Of a DNA stretch of 64,000 nt, positions 23,298-36,010 are shown piece after piece (position 1 is the first letter of the stretch; each line of letters starts with the position of its first letter). Origin of the DNA: Ilex aquifolium (Eukaryota; Streptophyta; Magnoliopsida; Aquifoliales; Aquifoliaceae). Made by a program: the position numbers and the translations under genes. The DNA lies in assembly GCA_951799425.1 (NCBI GenBank), contig OX637395.1, forward strand, positions 6,474,951 through 6,538,950. The letters run 5' to 3'. The notes beneath the pieces were generated by a model, which saw nothing but the letters and a program-made list of their open reading frames with translations, was not told where the DNA came from and searched no databases.

Positions 23298-23466
23298 ACC
23301 TACTGGGTCTGGGGCCTGATTGTGAGAGAAGAAAGAGAGAGAGAGCACAGAAAAGAGAGAGAGAGTTATGGTTGCAGAAGGGAATTTTGTTCAGCCGGCC
23401 ATACCCAAATTCGATGGTCACTATGACCATTGGTCGATGTTAATGGAGAACCTTCTTCGTTCGAAG

Positions 23467-24755
23467 CATAGTTTTAAAACCCGGCCCGGACATCAACCCG
23501 GTGAAAGGACCGGGTCAATGGGTCACTGGTTCAACCGTTGGATCACTGGTCGGACCGGTAATATAATAAAAAATAAAACAATAATTATAAATAATAATAA
23601 ATAGGCTAAAAAATCACAATAATTATAAAAATAACATCAAACGTGTAAAGTTAAGTAGAAAAAAATCATCAAACATGTATCTAATTTCAATGTATTCAAT
23701 TTTCAAAACAACTTGTAAAGTTAAGTAGAGAAAAATACCTCTATTGAAGTTCAAGGCTCCAAGTCTAAGGCCAACTCTTCGACAATGTATCAACCTAAGC
23801 ATAATCCATGTAATTTGCACTCTTCAAAGTTCAAACTTCATACTCAAATTGCAATAAGCAAGACACATGAAAGCAAAACAAAGCACATGAGCATAGCATA
23901 AAGACTCAAATAAACGAAACTGGAAATAAATTATCCGACCACTGCCTAGTTCCACTTGAAAATACAAATATTACCACTACTAAGATACAAAAAAAAAATA
24001 GATCATATTTGATACCAATATGAATTTGATTAGTGTGATTTAAATTTATTTTTTTGATCAATAGTCCTAATATACTCCAGATCTTCCGCAGCTATCAAGT
24101 ACTTCAGATTGATGCCAATGGTTGGTTAAGACTAAAAAATCTATAATCTATTCATTCCTTGATAGATTGATCATACTTGTATTTATACTTCTCATTTATA
24201 GTAATATGAATCATTTATAACATATTGAGAGAAAGAGGAATCTACCTCATGAGATATGAATCATGTGACAATGAAATTCATGAGATATTTAAATTGACTG
24301 TCTTATATCGAGTTTGGATTTCATTCCATTGATCAAAGAGGGAGAGAGAGAGAGAGAGAGAGAAACAAAACTCACTGGTCACAGGATTGGAGTCGCTGTT
24401 GGTGGAGGAGAGCTGGTCTGATCGCTGCTGCTCTGGAGGCGAGGTGGTGGGTGGTCAGTCGTTGGGTTAGTGGTGGAGGCGAGGTTGTGCGACTGGAGTC
24501 TGGATCGATTTAGTTTAGGGCAACAAACAAAAGGAGATAAAACAAAAGGGGAAAAAAATCTCACATTTATACAAAGAAAATAAACCGCCCGGTTTTGTAA
24601 ACCCGTCCGGTTCTCACGGGTTCACCGGTTTTTGACCGATTCACCGGGTTGATACCGGATTCTATACATAAACGGTTTTTAATTAGAACCGGCCCGGTTA
24701 TGGGACCGGTTCTCCGGGTTGACCCGCCGGGCCTGGCCGAGTTTTAAAAACACTG
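23467..24755. mobile_element. Non-autonomous hAT transposon inside the copia gag region
   Basis: This 1289-bp insert is flanked by a perfect 8-bp duplication, GTTCGAAG (23459-23466 and 24756-24763), the length typical of hAT elements. Its ends are inverted: CATAGTTTTAAAAC on the left against CAGTGTTTTTAAAAC on the right strand, with the CA start usual for hATs. Subterminal regions on both sides are GC-rich and packed with CCGGTT/AACCGG motifs (CACGGGTTCACCGGTTTTTG), resembling transposase-binding repeats. The AT-rich middle has no transposase, so movement would need an enzyme supplied from elsewhere. It inserted after the copia element. Confidence 0.88.
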
Positions 24756-27700
24756 GTTCGAAGGATTACTGGAGTTTGGTCGATCAAGGAATCACTGTCC
24801 TAGTTGAAGGAGTGGAACCAAACGAGGCTCAGCGCAAGATAATTGAGGATCAAAAGATGAAAGACCTCAAAGTCAAGAACTACTTGTTTCAGGCTATTGA
24901 CCGGACTATAATGGAGATAATACTCAACAAAGACACGGCTAAGAGTATTTGGGACTCCATGAAACAGAAATACCAAGGGTCTACAAGGGTCAAAAAAGCC
25001 CAGCTGCAAGCGTTAAGGAAAGAGTTCGAGGTGCTACAGATGAGGGAAAGTGAAAAAGTGGATGAGTACTTTGCTCGGACACTTACTATTGCGAACAAGA
25101 TGAAGGCTCATGGGGAGAAGATGGAACAAGTGATAATCATAGAGAAGATTTTGCGATCAATGACGAGGAGGTTCAATTATGTTGTCTGTTCAGTTGAGGA
25201 GTCAAATGACCTCGACAAATTGACAATAGATGAGCTTCAAAGCAGCCTCTTGGTGCACGAGCAGAGAATGAATGGACAGCACAGTGAAGAACAGGCACTG
25301 AAGATCTCCTCTGAGAATAGAGTTGAAGCAAGAGGTAGAGGAAGAGGTGACCACAGAGGGAGAGGACGAGGTAGAGGAAGACAAAACTTTGATAAAGCTT
25401 TGATTGAATGTTACAAATGTCATAAGTTGGGGCATTTCCAATACGAATGTCCTAGCTTGAACAACAGGGTTAATTATGCTGAGTTGGACGAAAATGAGGA
25501 GTTGATGCTAATGTCCTATGTAGAGCTTCATACCACAAGCCGATAAGGAATATGGTTCCTTGATTCTGGATGCTCAAACCACATGTCAGGCAACAAGCAG
25601 TGGTTTCTTGATTTTGATGAGCATTTCAGGCACTCGGTGAAGCTAGGAGATGACTCAATGATGCCGGTGATGGGAAGAGGAAACATCAAGCTGGAAGTTG
25701 GGGGAATAACTCAGGTAATAACCGATGTCTTCTATATTCCTGATTTGAAAAACAACTTACTTAGCATCGGTCAGTTGCAAGAAAAGGAGTTGACTATCCT
25801 GATACAAAAAGGAGTGTGTAAGATCTATCACCCTAGGAGATGGCTCATAATGCAGACAAGAATGTCAACAAACAGAATGTTTGTATTGTTGGCAAAAGTG
25901 GTACCTCAGTCATCAACATGTTTCCAAGCAGCTGCTGACAACATCACTGACATGTGGCATCGAAGATATGGTCATCTGAATAACAAAAGCCTTAGAACCT
26001 TACAGTACAAGCAACTAGTGAAAGGCTTGCCTCAACTCAAAGCTGCAAACACTGTATGTATTGTCTGCAATATGGGAAAACAACATCGAGAAGCAATGCC
26101 AAAGAAAAGTCAGTGGAGAGCATCACGAAGGCTGCAGTTGATACATGCCGATATTTGTGGCCCCATTACACCGATATCGAATAGCAACAAGAGGTACATT
26201 TTATACTTCATTGATGACTTTAGTAGGAAAACTTGGATTTATTTCCTAGCTGAAAAGTGTGAAGCATTTACAATGTTTAAGAGTTTTAAAAGTCTTATTG
26301 AAAAGGAGATGGGGAGTGGTATATGTTGTCTAAAAATTGACCGAGGTGGTGAATTCACTTCACTGGAGTTCAACGAATTTTGTAAGGATCATGGCATTAA
26401 GAGACAACTTACAGCAGCTTACACCCCTCAACAGAACGGGGTAGCTGAGCGTAAGAATTGAACCATTATGAATATGGTGAGATGCTTACTTATAGAGAAG
26501 GAGATGCCAAAGACATTTTGGTCGGAAGCAGTTCGATGGATAGTGCATGTGTTGAATAGGAGCCCTACTTTAGCATTGAAAGACAAGACAACTGAAGAAA
26601 GCTAGAGTGGAATCAAGCCAAATGTGGAGTACTTTAGAGTATTTGGGTGTATCGACCATGTACACATACCAAATAACAAGAGATTGAAGCTGGACAACAA
26701 GAGTTACAAATGTGTGCTTCTTGGTATTAGTGAAGAATCCAAGGCCTACAGACTCTACGATCCCATTGCCAAAAAAGTTGTGACGAGCAGAAATGTGGTA
26801 TTCGAAGAAAATGAAGGCTGGAATTGGGGGAGGAATAATGAAGAGGTCAAGCTTGATTGGGGAGATGGTGACTATTCACCGAGTGATTCTGATAAAACCG
26901 ATGAAGACAGAGATGAGGAAGCAGCTGCCTTCAGCGACTTAAATGAAGAAAGTGATTCACCTGAAGGAAGTGGTTCAAGTACACCAGAAGGAAGCACACC
27001 AGATTCACTTGGAGGAAGTGATTCCAGCTCATCTGAAGGAAGCACATCAGATTCACTTGGAGGAAGGAATAGAAGAGCACCAATATGGATGCAAGATTAT
27101 ACTAGTGGGGAAGGCTTGTCTGAAGGGGAAGATGTGCAGAATTTCGTGTTGTACATATCACATGAAGATCCAACCTGTTACGAAGAGGCTGCAAGGAGTG
27201 AGAAGTGGAGGAATGCAATGGACTTGGAGATTGAAGCCATAGTAAAGAATGAAACCTGGGAATTGGTGAATCTACCTATTGGAGCAAAAAAAATCGGTGT
27301 CAAGTGGGTGTATAAGACCAAGCTTAATGAAAGTGGGGAAATTGACAAATGTAAAGCTCGATTGGTCGCAAAAGGCTACGCACAAAAGCATGGAATAGAC
27401 TATAATGAAGTGTTTGCTCCGGTGGCACGATGGGATACTATACGTATGGTTTCGGCCATGGCTGCACAAAAGGGTTGGACGGTGTTTCAGTTGGACGTGA
27501 AGAGTGCATTTTTGCATGGTGAGCTCAGTGAAACCGTATTTATAGAGCAACCACAGGGATATGTGCAAGAAGGTGAGGAAGACAAAGTTTACAGGCTTAA
27601 AAATGCTCTATACGGATTAAAGCAGACACCTAGGGCCTGGTACAGCCGGATAGAGGGTTATTTTATCAAGGAAGGGTTTGTGAGATGTAGTTATGAGCCT

Positions 27701-28729
27701 ACGTTGTTTATCAAGACCGAAGAATGAGGTAAAATTTTAGTGGTAAGTATCTATGTTGATGATTTGATATATACAGGGAATGATGTTGGCATGTGTGAAA
27801 AATTCAGAAATTCTATGAAGTTGGAGTTCGACATGACAAACCTAGGAAAGATGAAATACTTCCTAGGTGTTGAGATACAACAAAGCTTTGAAGGCATTCA
27901 CTTGTGTCAGAAAAAGTATGTCAGGGAAGTACTTGACAGGTTTGGAATGGGAAGCTGCAATCCGGTTAGAAATCCTATTGTTCAAAGGACTAAGTTGTCG
28001 AAAGAAGCTGGAGGTGCTGATGTAGATGCTAATTTGTTTAAGCAAATGGTTGGTTGCCTCATGTACCTAACGACTACCAGGGCAGACATGATGTATGTTG
28101 TATGTCTGGTAAGTAGATATATGGTTAAACCGAAAGAGGCACATATGTTAGCTGCAAAAAGGGCGCTTCGGTACTTAAAAGGAACCTTGAATATGGGGGT
28201 GTTTTACAAGAGAGGAGCTGAGGAAGTTTTGCTTGCCTACACCGACATTGATTATGCTGGTGACTTAGATGATAGAAATAGTACGTCGGGATATGTCTTT
28301 CTAATGTGTGAGGGAGCTGTATCGTGGAGTTCAAGGAAACAGCCTGTTGTAACATTGTCTACAACCGAAGCTGAGTTCGTTGCAGCTGCTGCCTGTGCAT
28401 GTCAAGGTGTCTGGATGAAAAAGATTCTTCATCAGCTCGGTCACTCTCATTGTAAGTGCATTTCAGTATTTTGTGATAATAGTTCTACGATTAAATTATC
28501 AAGAAATCCTATTATGCACGGTAGAAGCAAGCACATCGATGTGCGGTTTCATTTTTTGCGTGATCTCACAAGAGATGGTGTTGTGGAGCTGAAATACTGT
28601 GGTACTAATGAACAAGTTGCAGATATTATGACCAAACCGTTGAAGTTGGAGACCTTTGAAAAACTTCGTGAGTTGCTTGGAGTTCGATCAATTGCAGAAA
28701 TAAACTGAATGATGTTAGCAGTTCAATTT

Positions 28730-28740
28730 AGGGGAGGAAT
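28730..28740 (+). other. Polypurine tract of the copia element
   Basis: AGGGGAGGAAT lies directly before the 3' LTR, where plus-strand synthesis is primed in this family. Confidence 0.8.
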
Positions 28741-29024
28741 TGTTGAGAAAGTGGACTTTGTGCTGATAGTGTTTGAGTTGTTAGGATCTGTTTTATTCTT
28801 GCTGAGTCAATAACTCCTATTTATTAGGAAATCTGTTATTTACATTCAGTTAGGGTATTGACCATTTCTTTAGGTATCTACCATGATCTTAGGATTGTAA
28901 ATCGCGGTTGTTTAACTCTGCTTCAGTGTAATGGCTATATATGAGCCAAGATAATATTCAATTTTAATAAGAATCATTCTCTACAGTTTGGTAAAACTGT
29001 TGCTTTGAGTTTGGTTTTTCTACA
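28741..29024 (+). repeat. 3' LTR of the copia element
   Basis: Begins TGTTGAGAAAG at 28741 and ends TTTTTCTACA at 29024, and matches the 5' LTR at 277 of 284 positions. Confidence 0.92.
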
Positions 29025-29754
29025 ATAAAAATATATTAAAACACTTAAAAATATTAAAATTTTGATTTAATCACTAATTCATTTCAATCTCCTCTGAAAA
29101 CAGAAATGTTTTGATCGTTTTAAAAACAAAAATTTGTTTTACCAAGTTTCCAGTTTGTTGCATCTACGTTGGTAAAATTTCATTAATTTGATATTTTTCT
29201 TATAACGAAAAACTTATTCAAGGTAGAATGATATTAGACTAATTCTAAATTTCGAATACATGTTATTACTCCGTCAAATCACTTAAATAGTTCAAATTCA
29301 TGAGTCACCAATAAGAATGCAATCAAAGACGTGTTAACAAACAATTTCATAAGGAGGGATTACGAGATGTCTTCTCTCCCACAATGACTAATTAATAGAA
29401 TTTTAAATTTCTCAATTAATTAAACCCAAATACATTGTGTCACGTGTCAACATAACTACATTTTCTCTATATTTGTTTGTAAACACCCGTGTGTAAATTT
29501 TCAAAAAATGACTCTATAACTAACAACAACTGTCCAATAACTTACCGAAAAAAAAATGTGTCCAATATTTTAAATATTTCTCTCTAATTTGATACAATTT
29601 ACGCAAGACAATTTTAAAGTTAGAAGTGGGGTATAAGTGCACTTGGGGGCAGAGATGAATGTAAAAAAAATATAAATTTCGTGCATCATACATAGGTCTA
29701 TCAATAAATTGTACTTTAATCTGAACTCGAATTTAGATAATATAGTATGATCAC
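29025..29754. other. Right half of the older repeat, then unassigned AT-rich DNA
   Basis: About 29025-29145 continues the AT-rich repeat interrupted by the copia element and resembles the end of the repeat at 4770-5045. The rest to 29754 is AT-rich with no gene or element I can name. Confidence 0.4.
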
Positions 29755-30542
29755 TGATGATGCACAAATCGGTATTGCTCAAAATCAACAGTCAAGAATA
29801 TGAACGGGTGCGGTAAATGAGCAATAAACAGATAATTAATGACAGATCAATGGCAAAATAGTAAATATAGAGTCAACACAAAGATTTATAGTGGTTCAGT
29901 CCGGGTGACCTACTCCACTCTCGGGAACGGCTGCGATGGCCGGAGATCTTTATTGATGAACAATGTTACCGGGAGAGTGCACTCCGGCAGTATTACAGTG
30001 CTTTGGGAGAGAGGAGCAATGTGTGTAGGGAAGTGTAGTGTGTGTAGGGATCTCAAATTGTAGAGGTTTTCAGGTTCTTGGACATGCCCTCTATGTGGAG
30101 AGGGCTTACATTATATAGGTTTGGTGAGGCGGTGAGGCGGTGACGTGAGGGAGAGGACTTCTACTATTTTGGTAAGTATAGTTATGGTAGGAGATCTCCG
30201 TGCCTATCCCGATATTTTCTCCCTCGTGCTCCTATTCCTTCGGAGGAGGATCCTAGGCTAGAGTTGGAGTGGGTTGGACTTGCATTGGAGTGAAGAAAGA
30301 GCAAGAGGAACAGGGGGGCTAGGCCATGGGTGGCGCCCCCTTGGTGGCGCCTAGGCTTGGGTGACCCCCTTTGGGCGGCGCCCTTTGATCCCTTGTTGGG
30401 CATTGGCTTTATGACTCCCTTGTTGGCTTTCCTTTTGATGGGTTGACCCAGCTCTGTTTAGGCTCCTTTCTGGATACTGAATATTTGAGTCTCTCTTGGT
30501 TTATTTTCATTGGGCCTGACCCAGTTAATTTCGGGCTCATCA
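29755..30542. mobile_element. Probable solo LTR, copia-like
   Basis: The block begins TGATGA and ends TCATCA, with near-matching 5-bp flanks ATCAC (29750-29754) and ATAAC (30543-30547). Inside is TTTATAGTGGTTCAGTCC, a motif frequent in plant copia LTRs, followed by unusually GC-rich sequence for this window. No internal region is seen. A similar GTGGTTCACT motif occurs in the LTR-like block near 44731-45553. Borders rest on the inverted ends and an imperfect duplication. Confidence 0.5.
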
Positions 30543-32239
30543 ATAACTATCCAATTCAAATTCGAACCGAATCTTTTTATAACTACCCAACATGGATTGA
30601 TTTTTTTTTATTGATTATCCGAACTCAAATTTGATATTTTATATTTTACGAATTCAGATTGGGATATGAATATACTAGTAATTGTCTGTACCTGAAGACA
30701 CTATATAACAAAAAAAAATCGCAAGACATTGCTAGTGCATGAATGCACAAAAATAAAAATCTCCAACTGTGCGTGAAGTAGAGTGATAATTGAATCGTGT
30801 CATATCATATTCTGTTGTGTTATTTCAAGTTCATGTTAAAAACTCCCCAGCCTTAATACAGTCTGCTTAGTTAATCATGTCGAATGACATAATACTAACA
30901 TAACTCGCTCAAAACTCGAAGATGGCCTATATAACACATTTAAATTAAGAGATCATGTCCGGGTTGACATTGCATGTTACCAACCCTTTTAATAGTACAT
31001 GGATTATGTTTGGGTTGACACAACTCGCATAACATGATTACCATAACTACAACAATCTGCTGAACTATTTACAACACATTTAACACAATAAAATATTACT
31101 TTTAACCCAATCCTTAATCCACATCCATAAAAAGTAAAATATAGACCATGATCATTCTAGCCCGTATTTGAAAAAATTAAGAAAATCATATTCCATAGGA
31201 TTAACCCAAATAACATAACACGACAAATTAATTCATAATCCTAACCGATATATTCTGCTATCATTGGTCTCTCTTTCTTCATCGTCAATCATGTGAATTT
31301 GTTAACTCATCATGCTTCATCCTAGAGTTGTCAAATGCAAATTGTCAAAGTTAGAATAAAGAACAAACAAAAAATTGAGATAAGTGCCCAAGGAAGTTAA
31401 ATGTGATTAAATCTCAAAAATAGTTTAATAAACTACTGAGTGAAGACAAAAAAATTCATTTCATGATACTATGTTTCTCAAAGCCCTAGCAAATTATGTG
31501 ATTCTTAACTCAACTGATTTTGTTATCACCGCTTAAAAAAACATTTATCCGTAGAATGTTAAACTCAATTTACTTTGAAAAATAAAAAAAATACATGCAA
31601 CAAATAGGTTATTCCTGAAATTGAGAGAAAGCAACTAACAAACAATGAAAATAAAAACTAAATGACACATAACATGAAGAAAATCTTATACCTTGCACTC
31701 AGTCATGGATGGTATACCCTTTGTTGATACTATAAATGTATTTTGAATTGTTGGAATTTCATGATATTGCAGTAGAACCATCAGAACTTATTTTTCCATC
31801 CAATGCACTTGGAATCCACAAAATAGAAACTAAATTTACAACATGATGTTAATGTCATTACAGAGGGGATATCAACCAAAATATTGCAATAATGAGCAGT
31901 ATACTAAAAAAATCAACGTTCCACTACATTAAATTATTCCCAATGACACATAACTATGAACTATACAATTTATAAGTTTGGGATTTGGGCGTCGTAAAGA
32001 CATTACAGGTCGAAGATGAGTGTGAAACCATAGGACTCCAATTGCTAAATCCTTCACCAAATTTGTGGACTACACCTAATGACTATCCAAGCAAAATCAA
32101 CCCAAAATCCACAAATTTTAAAGAAATACCGCAATTTATGGGCATACCTCACATGAATGCATCATTAGATGACAACTTACACAAAAAATCAGGTTGTTGA
32201 GTACACTGCAAAAACATAAATAACGGAAAAAAGATGTCA

Positions 32240-33330
32240 ATGAAAATTGCTTCAACTTCAAAAGTGTAAACCCAAGCGCAGGTTGAGCAAAGTAATATAA
32301 TCTCGGAAGTCCGAGGTCGATCCCACGAGGAATTGTAACAAGAAGCAATCACACGAACAATAAAAGTAATTTGAAAGGAAAAATGTTTGTTTGGAAAATT
32401 GTCGACTGGATAAAAAATGATTTTGGTAATTAGAACAGTAATAAAATAAATACTAGAGCATCAGGTACTCCCTCTCAACTTCATACAATAATAGTTAAAG
32501 ACTCAAAGCTTGACTTGAAAGAAGAATTAAATGTCAGTTAATCCGATTAACAAATCAAGTGATAAATCTAAAAGTTATAATCAAACGACTAACAGGAATC
32601 TGAATAATCATTCAATCATAGTATTTTATGAAATAATGTTAATCCTTCCAGCTTGGAATAACCAGTGATTTACACGCAGGGAAAATCAAGCAATTGATGT
32701 ACGTGGCACAACAACTCAAGAGTTTATACAGCATAAACACTTTGCTAAAATATTAGGGATTAAATTAACACAATAACATAAATCCTTAAGTACAAGAGTC
32801 AATAAAAATACCATACTCCGTCGAGAGGTTCTCCCCTAGCCCTAGCTTAGCCTTTTAGCCAGACATGGTAAAAGGATCTCCAAACAGATTAATGAAAAAG
32901 AACCCCCCTTTACAAGGTCCTAGGTTTGTATTTATAAAGTACATTCCAAAGAGATTGCATCCCATTAGGATTCTAAATTCGGCAGCAGAAACTTGACACG
33001 CGTCCGGACGCACCTCTCAGAACCGTCCGGACGCAACTTCCAGAATTGTCCTTTCTCTGTTTATCAGCTTTCTGCCAATCGCGTCCGGACGCGTGGTCTT
33101 CTTCCGTCCGGACGCGTTATCCAGTGTGTTTCCCTTTGAGCTACACTTGGTCTTTCCATATCTTAACTCCAAAATTATGTTTTTATCCTGCAAATTATCA
33201 CAAATCAACATTTAATAGCATAACACCCAAACTTGGATAAACTCTTATATTTATCACACTTTTATAATTAAAATATCAATCTTTCCTAATAATAAGTGTG
33301 ATTATTCGGCCTTAATCAAAAATTTTTAAA
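32240..33330. repeat. Unclassified repeat with TCGGAAGTCCGAGGTCGATC and CGTCCGGACG motifs
   Basis: The left end carries a stretch ending in GGTCGATCCCACGAGGAATT, a motif I have seen in many non-coding plant retrotransposon-derived repeats. The right part has four copies of GTCCGGACGC (33003-33115). No terminal repeats or protein domain could be found. It is probably part of a large non-autonomous LTR element, but that is inference. Confidence 0.3.
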
Positions 33331-34909
33331 CAAAAAAATTGACATAGGGAATAAATGTATTCACAAATCTTCCTCAGAGAACTCATAATGCCAAAAAAAA
33401 TCACCCCTCAAATTGAACATTACAGGGCCTTGACCCTAGGCCAATCTCAAATGAAACAAATGCATCAAAGCAAACACATTTTATCTGATCAAGGCTAAGC
33501 CAATCTATTCAATAAAACATTCAGTGCATGCAATCTTAATCGTACAAATTTGTTACATCCACCAATGTAAAGAAATAGTAGCCTACAACAATAGAAACCC
33601 ATATTTTAACAACCAAATTCACAAAAACATCACAGAGAGAAAAAATTAAAGGAGGGGCAATCAGAATTGTGATACTTGAAGTAACCTTCAGGGTCATCAT
33701 CTGCCATGACCATATTGCTTGCACTTGGATCTCTGATAGATCTCCATGAGAAAAGCTGTTTTAGATCAAACAGAGATTAATTAAACATAACATTTGGTAG
33801 CCTAATCAATTTCACTAATACCCTAGACCCAATTTCAGGATACCATACAACAAACCAACATACCTATCCCATGGTTAGAGCTCGAAACTAGAGATCAATA
33901 TTAGGGAAGTAAGGGTTTAGGTTCTTGAAATCCTTTGTAATAAGTCTCACTGAAAGCCTTACGGTAGAAAATTAGAAAGGCCAAAAAAATAAGGATGGTG
34001 TGTGTAAAATTAGGTGGGTGGGTGTGGCTGTGGGGAAGTTCCGACAATAACAGCGAGAGAGAGAAGATGCAGCGAGAGAGAGGGCAGCAGCTGGGAGTGT
34101 GTTTGTGTTCGCAGAGAGTTTTGGTGCACAGAAGTTAGGGGCATTTGGTTACCTCTTTGGCATTTGGTCGAACACCTCCCAAGCGTTGTGTTGAAGATCT
34201 TCGATATAGAAGCAAAGAGAGACAGAGAGAGAGAAAGAGATAAGCTTTGTGTACCTGTGTGGAATGATGCTTGTGGATGAGCAGCGGAGAGAAAGAAGCA
34301 GCAAGGGAGAGAGGGCTAAGGATATTAACGAATGCTCACATAAACACACACACATGAACACAAACACGAACACATACACAAAAAACACGAATCCAAATCG
34401 GTGTTGGTTTGTGTTAACAGTGCGTGTGTGTGTGAGAGAGAGAGAGGGGGGGCGTACCTGAGCAGTGCAGCGAGATAGAGGGAATAACAGAGTATTGGGG
34501 AATATATCAATTGCGTTGGAAGAGAGAGGAGAAATAGGTAAAGATCGTCTGATAATGATGAAATATCACATAGAGATTATGATAAGGAAATCAGATAAAA
34601 AATCCCCGAATTTGAAGAGAGAGATAGGTGTGAGTCAGACAATGTTGTTGGGTGGGAAAACAAAATTCAGTACTCACTGTAGACCGTTGGATAAAATTTA
34701 TGAGATGATCTGAACCGTCTTTTATGTTGGGATTACGTTGTCCGTTGGATGTGTTTATGTTTTGTCTCAAAACGATCTAGACCTCTCTTTGTCTCCAAAA
34801 TTTAAATTAAGCTCTACTTTTTTATATAGATTTCAAGGATTCGGATTGCAAAATACATATATTTATATATTTTTTGTATAAATACTACAGAAATTAAGTG
34901 ATTATTTTA

Positions 34910-35475
34910 AAAAAATAGTTAAATTAAGTTATTTGGATCGGGTTAAATTTTGGGATCGAATTTCAAATTGTTAATAGGATTCATGTATGGACTTCGCAAA
35001 TAAAATCAGTCAGATTATTAGATCAAGTTCAAAGCGAACTCTCAAAGTTGAGTTCGAATTCGAATTAGTCAAAATTCGATCAAAACCCAATCTTTTGACA
35101 TGTCTACCCACGCATGGTGAATGTTATTAAAAATATATATCCTAGTGTCGGGTATTGGAAAAACCATTGAGAGACCATCATGCAAGTTGCACCTAGAGTT
35201 GATAGTAAAACGAATTCGAGCCGAGCCTAAAAAGTTTATTTTTTTAACTGAGTCTAAAAAATTGTTCAAATTCGGCTCATTTAGAAAACGTGTCGAGCCT
35301 GAACGAACCCAAAATGAGCCGGATTCCAGCTAAGCCCGAGTATTTACAAATAAACGAGTCGAGTCTATCTAGTTCGAGTCGAGCTTGTCGAGTTTGTTTT
35401 CCAAACGAGCTTAAAAAATTATTCAAGTTTAACTTGTTTAAAAAACGAGTTGAACCCGAACCTAGCTCGAGTATT
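34910..35475. repeat. TCGAGC/ATTCGAA-rich repeat, probably hAT-like MITEs
   Basis: Two adjacent patches repeat short self-complementary words: GTTCGAATTCGAATTAG in 34910-35110, and GAGTCGAGCTTGTCGAG or AACGAGTCGAGTC in 35195-35475. Such subterminal words are common in plant hAT-type non-autonomous elements. A similar patch lies in an intron at about 53510-53680. Element borders are not clear. Confidence 0.35.
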
Positions 35476-36010
35476 TGCGTAACGTATTTGGTCTTATATA
35501 TCTGTAGTAAATTTTTTCTTCAAAATCCACTAAAATTAGTGGACTTTCATCTCTATCCCCTTGAGGTTAAGCATATTGTGGGTGCAAAGATTGGTGGGTG
35601 GACGGTGCTCGGTGTTGTCAACCCTGTAAGTTTTTTTTTTTGTGTCAGTATATGCCTATTGTTGGTATGGTATTTTATTTACTTTGTTGTCCATTTGTTT
35701 TGGATATGATCATTACCTAAATGCTTTGTTTATCTTCTAACATTTTTTGAAATTGAAACTAAAATTAGTTTGTGTTCAATTAAATTGGTGTTCTCATCAA
35801 AGTAATAATGAACGCCCAAAAAAATGTATTCTTCACGAAATGAAGAGCTTAATCTGTGTTAGAGATTAAACTAATCTCTTAATATTTAATTATTTATTAT
35901 TAGTAGGCTTGTAATGTTATAGGAGTTGTTATTATATTATGAGTAGAATTAGTTTTGTTACCACATTTCTTGAATTCATTTGGATGTGGAATAGTTTTAG
36001 ATTAGTAAAG

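Larger units (their letters stand above)
22998..29024 (+). mobile_element. Broken Ty1/copia LTR retrotransposon
   Basis: Two 284-bp LTRs (22998-23281, 28741-29024) enclose gag with a CCHC zinc knuckle (CYKCHKLGHFQYEC), a protease region (DSGCSNHMSG), integrase (TPQQNGVAERKN), reverse transcriptase (ending near YVDDLIYTGN) and RNase H. Integrase comes before reverse transcriptase, which marks the copia superfamily; the lineage within it is unresolved. The primer-binding site matches initiator tRNA-Met, and a purine tract precedes the 3' LTR. The flanks GTAAA and ATAAA are a near-match for a 5-bp target duplication. LTRs differ at 7 of 284 sites (about 2.5%), so insertion was on the order of one to a few million years ago, depending on the rate assumed. 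Besides an hAT insertion in gag, roughly four or five breaks are present, so it is a fossil. It lies 290 bp upstream of AUG7. Confidence 0.93.
30543..36010. other. Repeat-rich intergenic region upstream of XPT
   Basis: No gene is recognised here. It holds ACACGA/TCGTGT-rich sequence (about 30790-31260), an unclassified repeat with CGTCCGGACG palindromes (about 32240-33330), GA-rich low-complexity DNA (about 34040-34450) and TCGAGC-rich repeats (about 34910-35475). Open frames here are short and have no family signature. Confidence 0.5.

Noticed and set aside
24379-24564. Pro/Ser/Thr-rich minus-strand frame inside the hAT element
   Set aside because: It shows no transposase motif. Length and composition fit chance in a GC-richer patch.
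31985-32200. 71-codon plus-strand frame (MGVVKTLQVEDECETIG)
   Set aside because: It has no recognised family, no flanking exons, and adjoins repeat sequence.
35290-35709. 139-codon plus-strand frame
   Set aside because: Its first half is TCGAGC-type repeat and the second half is hydrophobic AT-rich sequence, with no domain or exon context.
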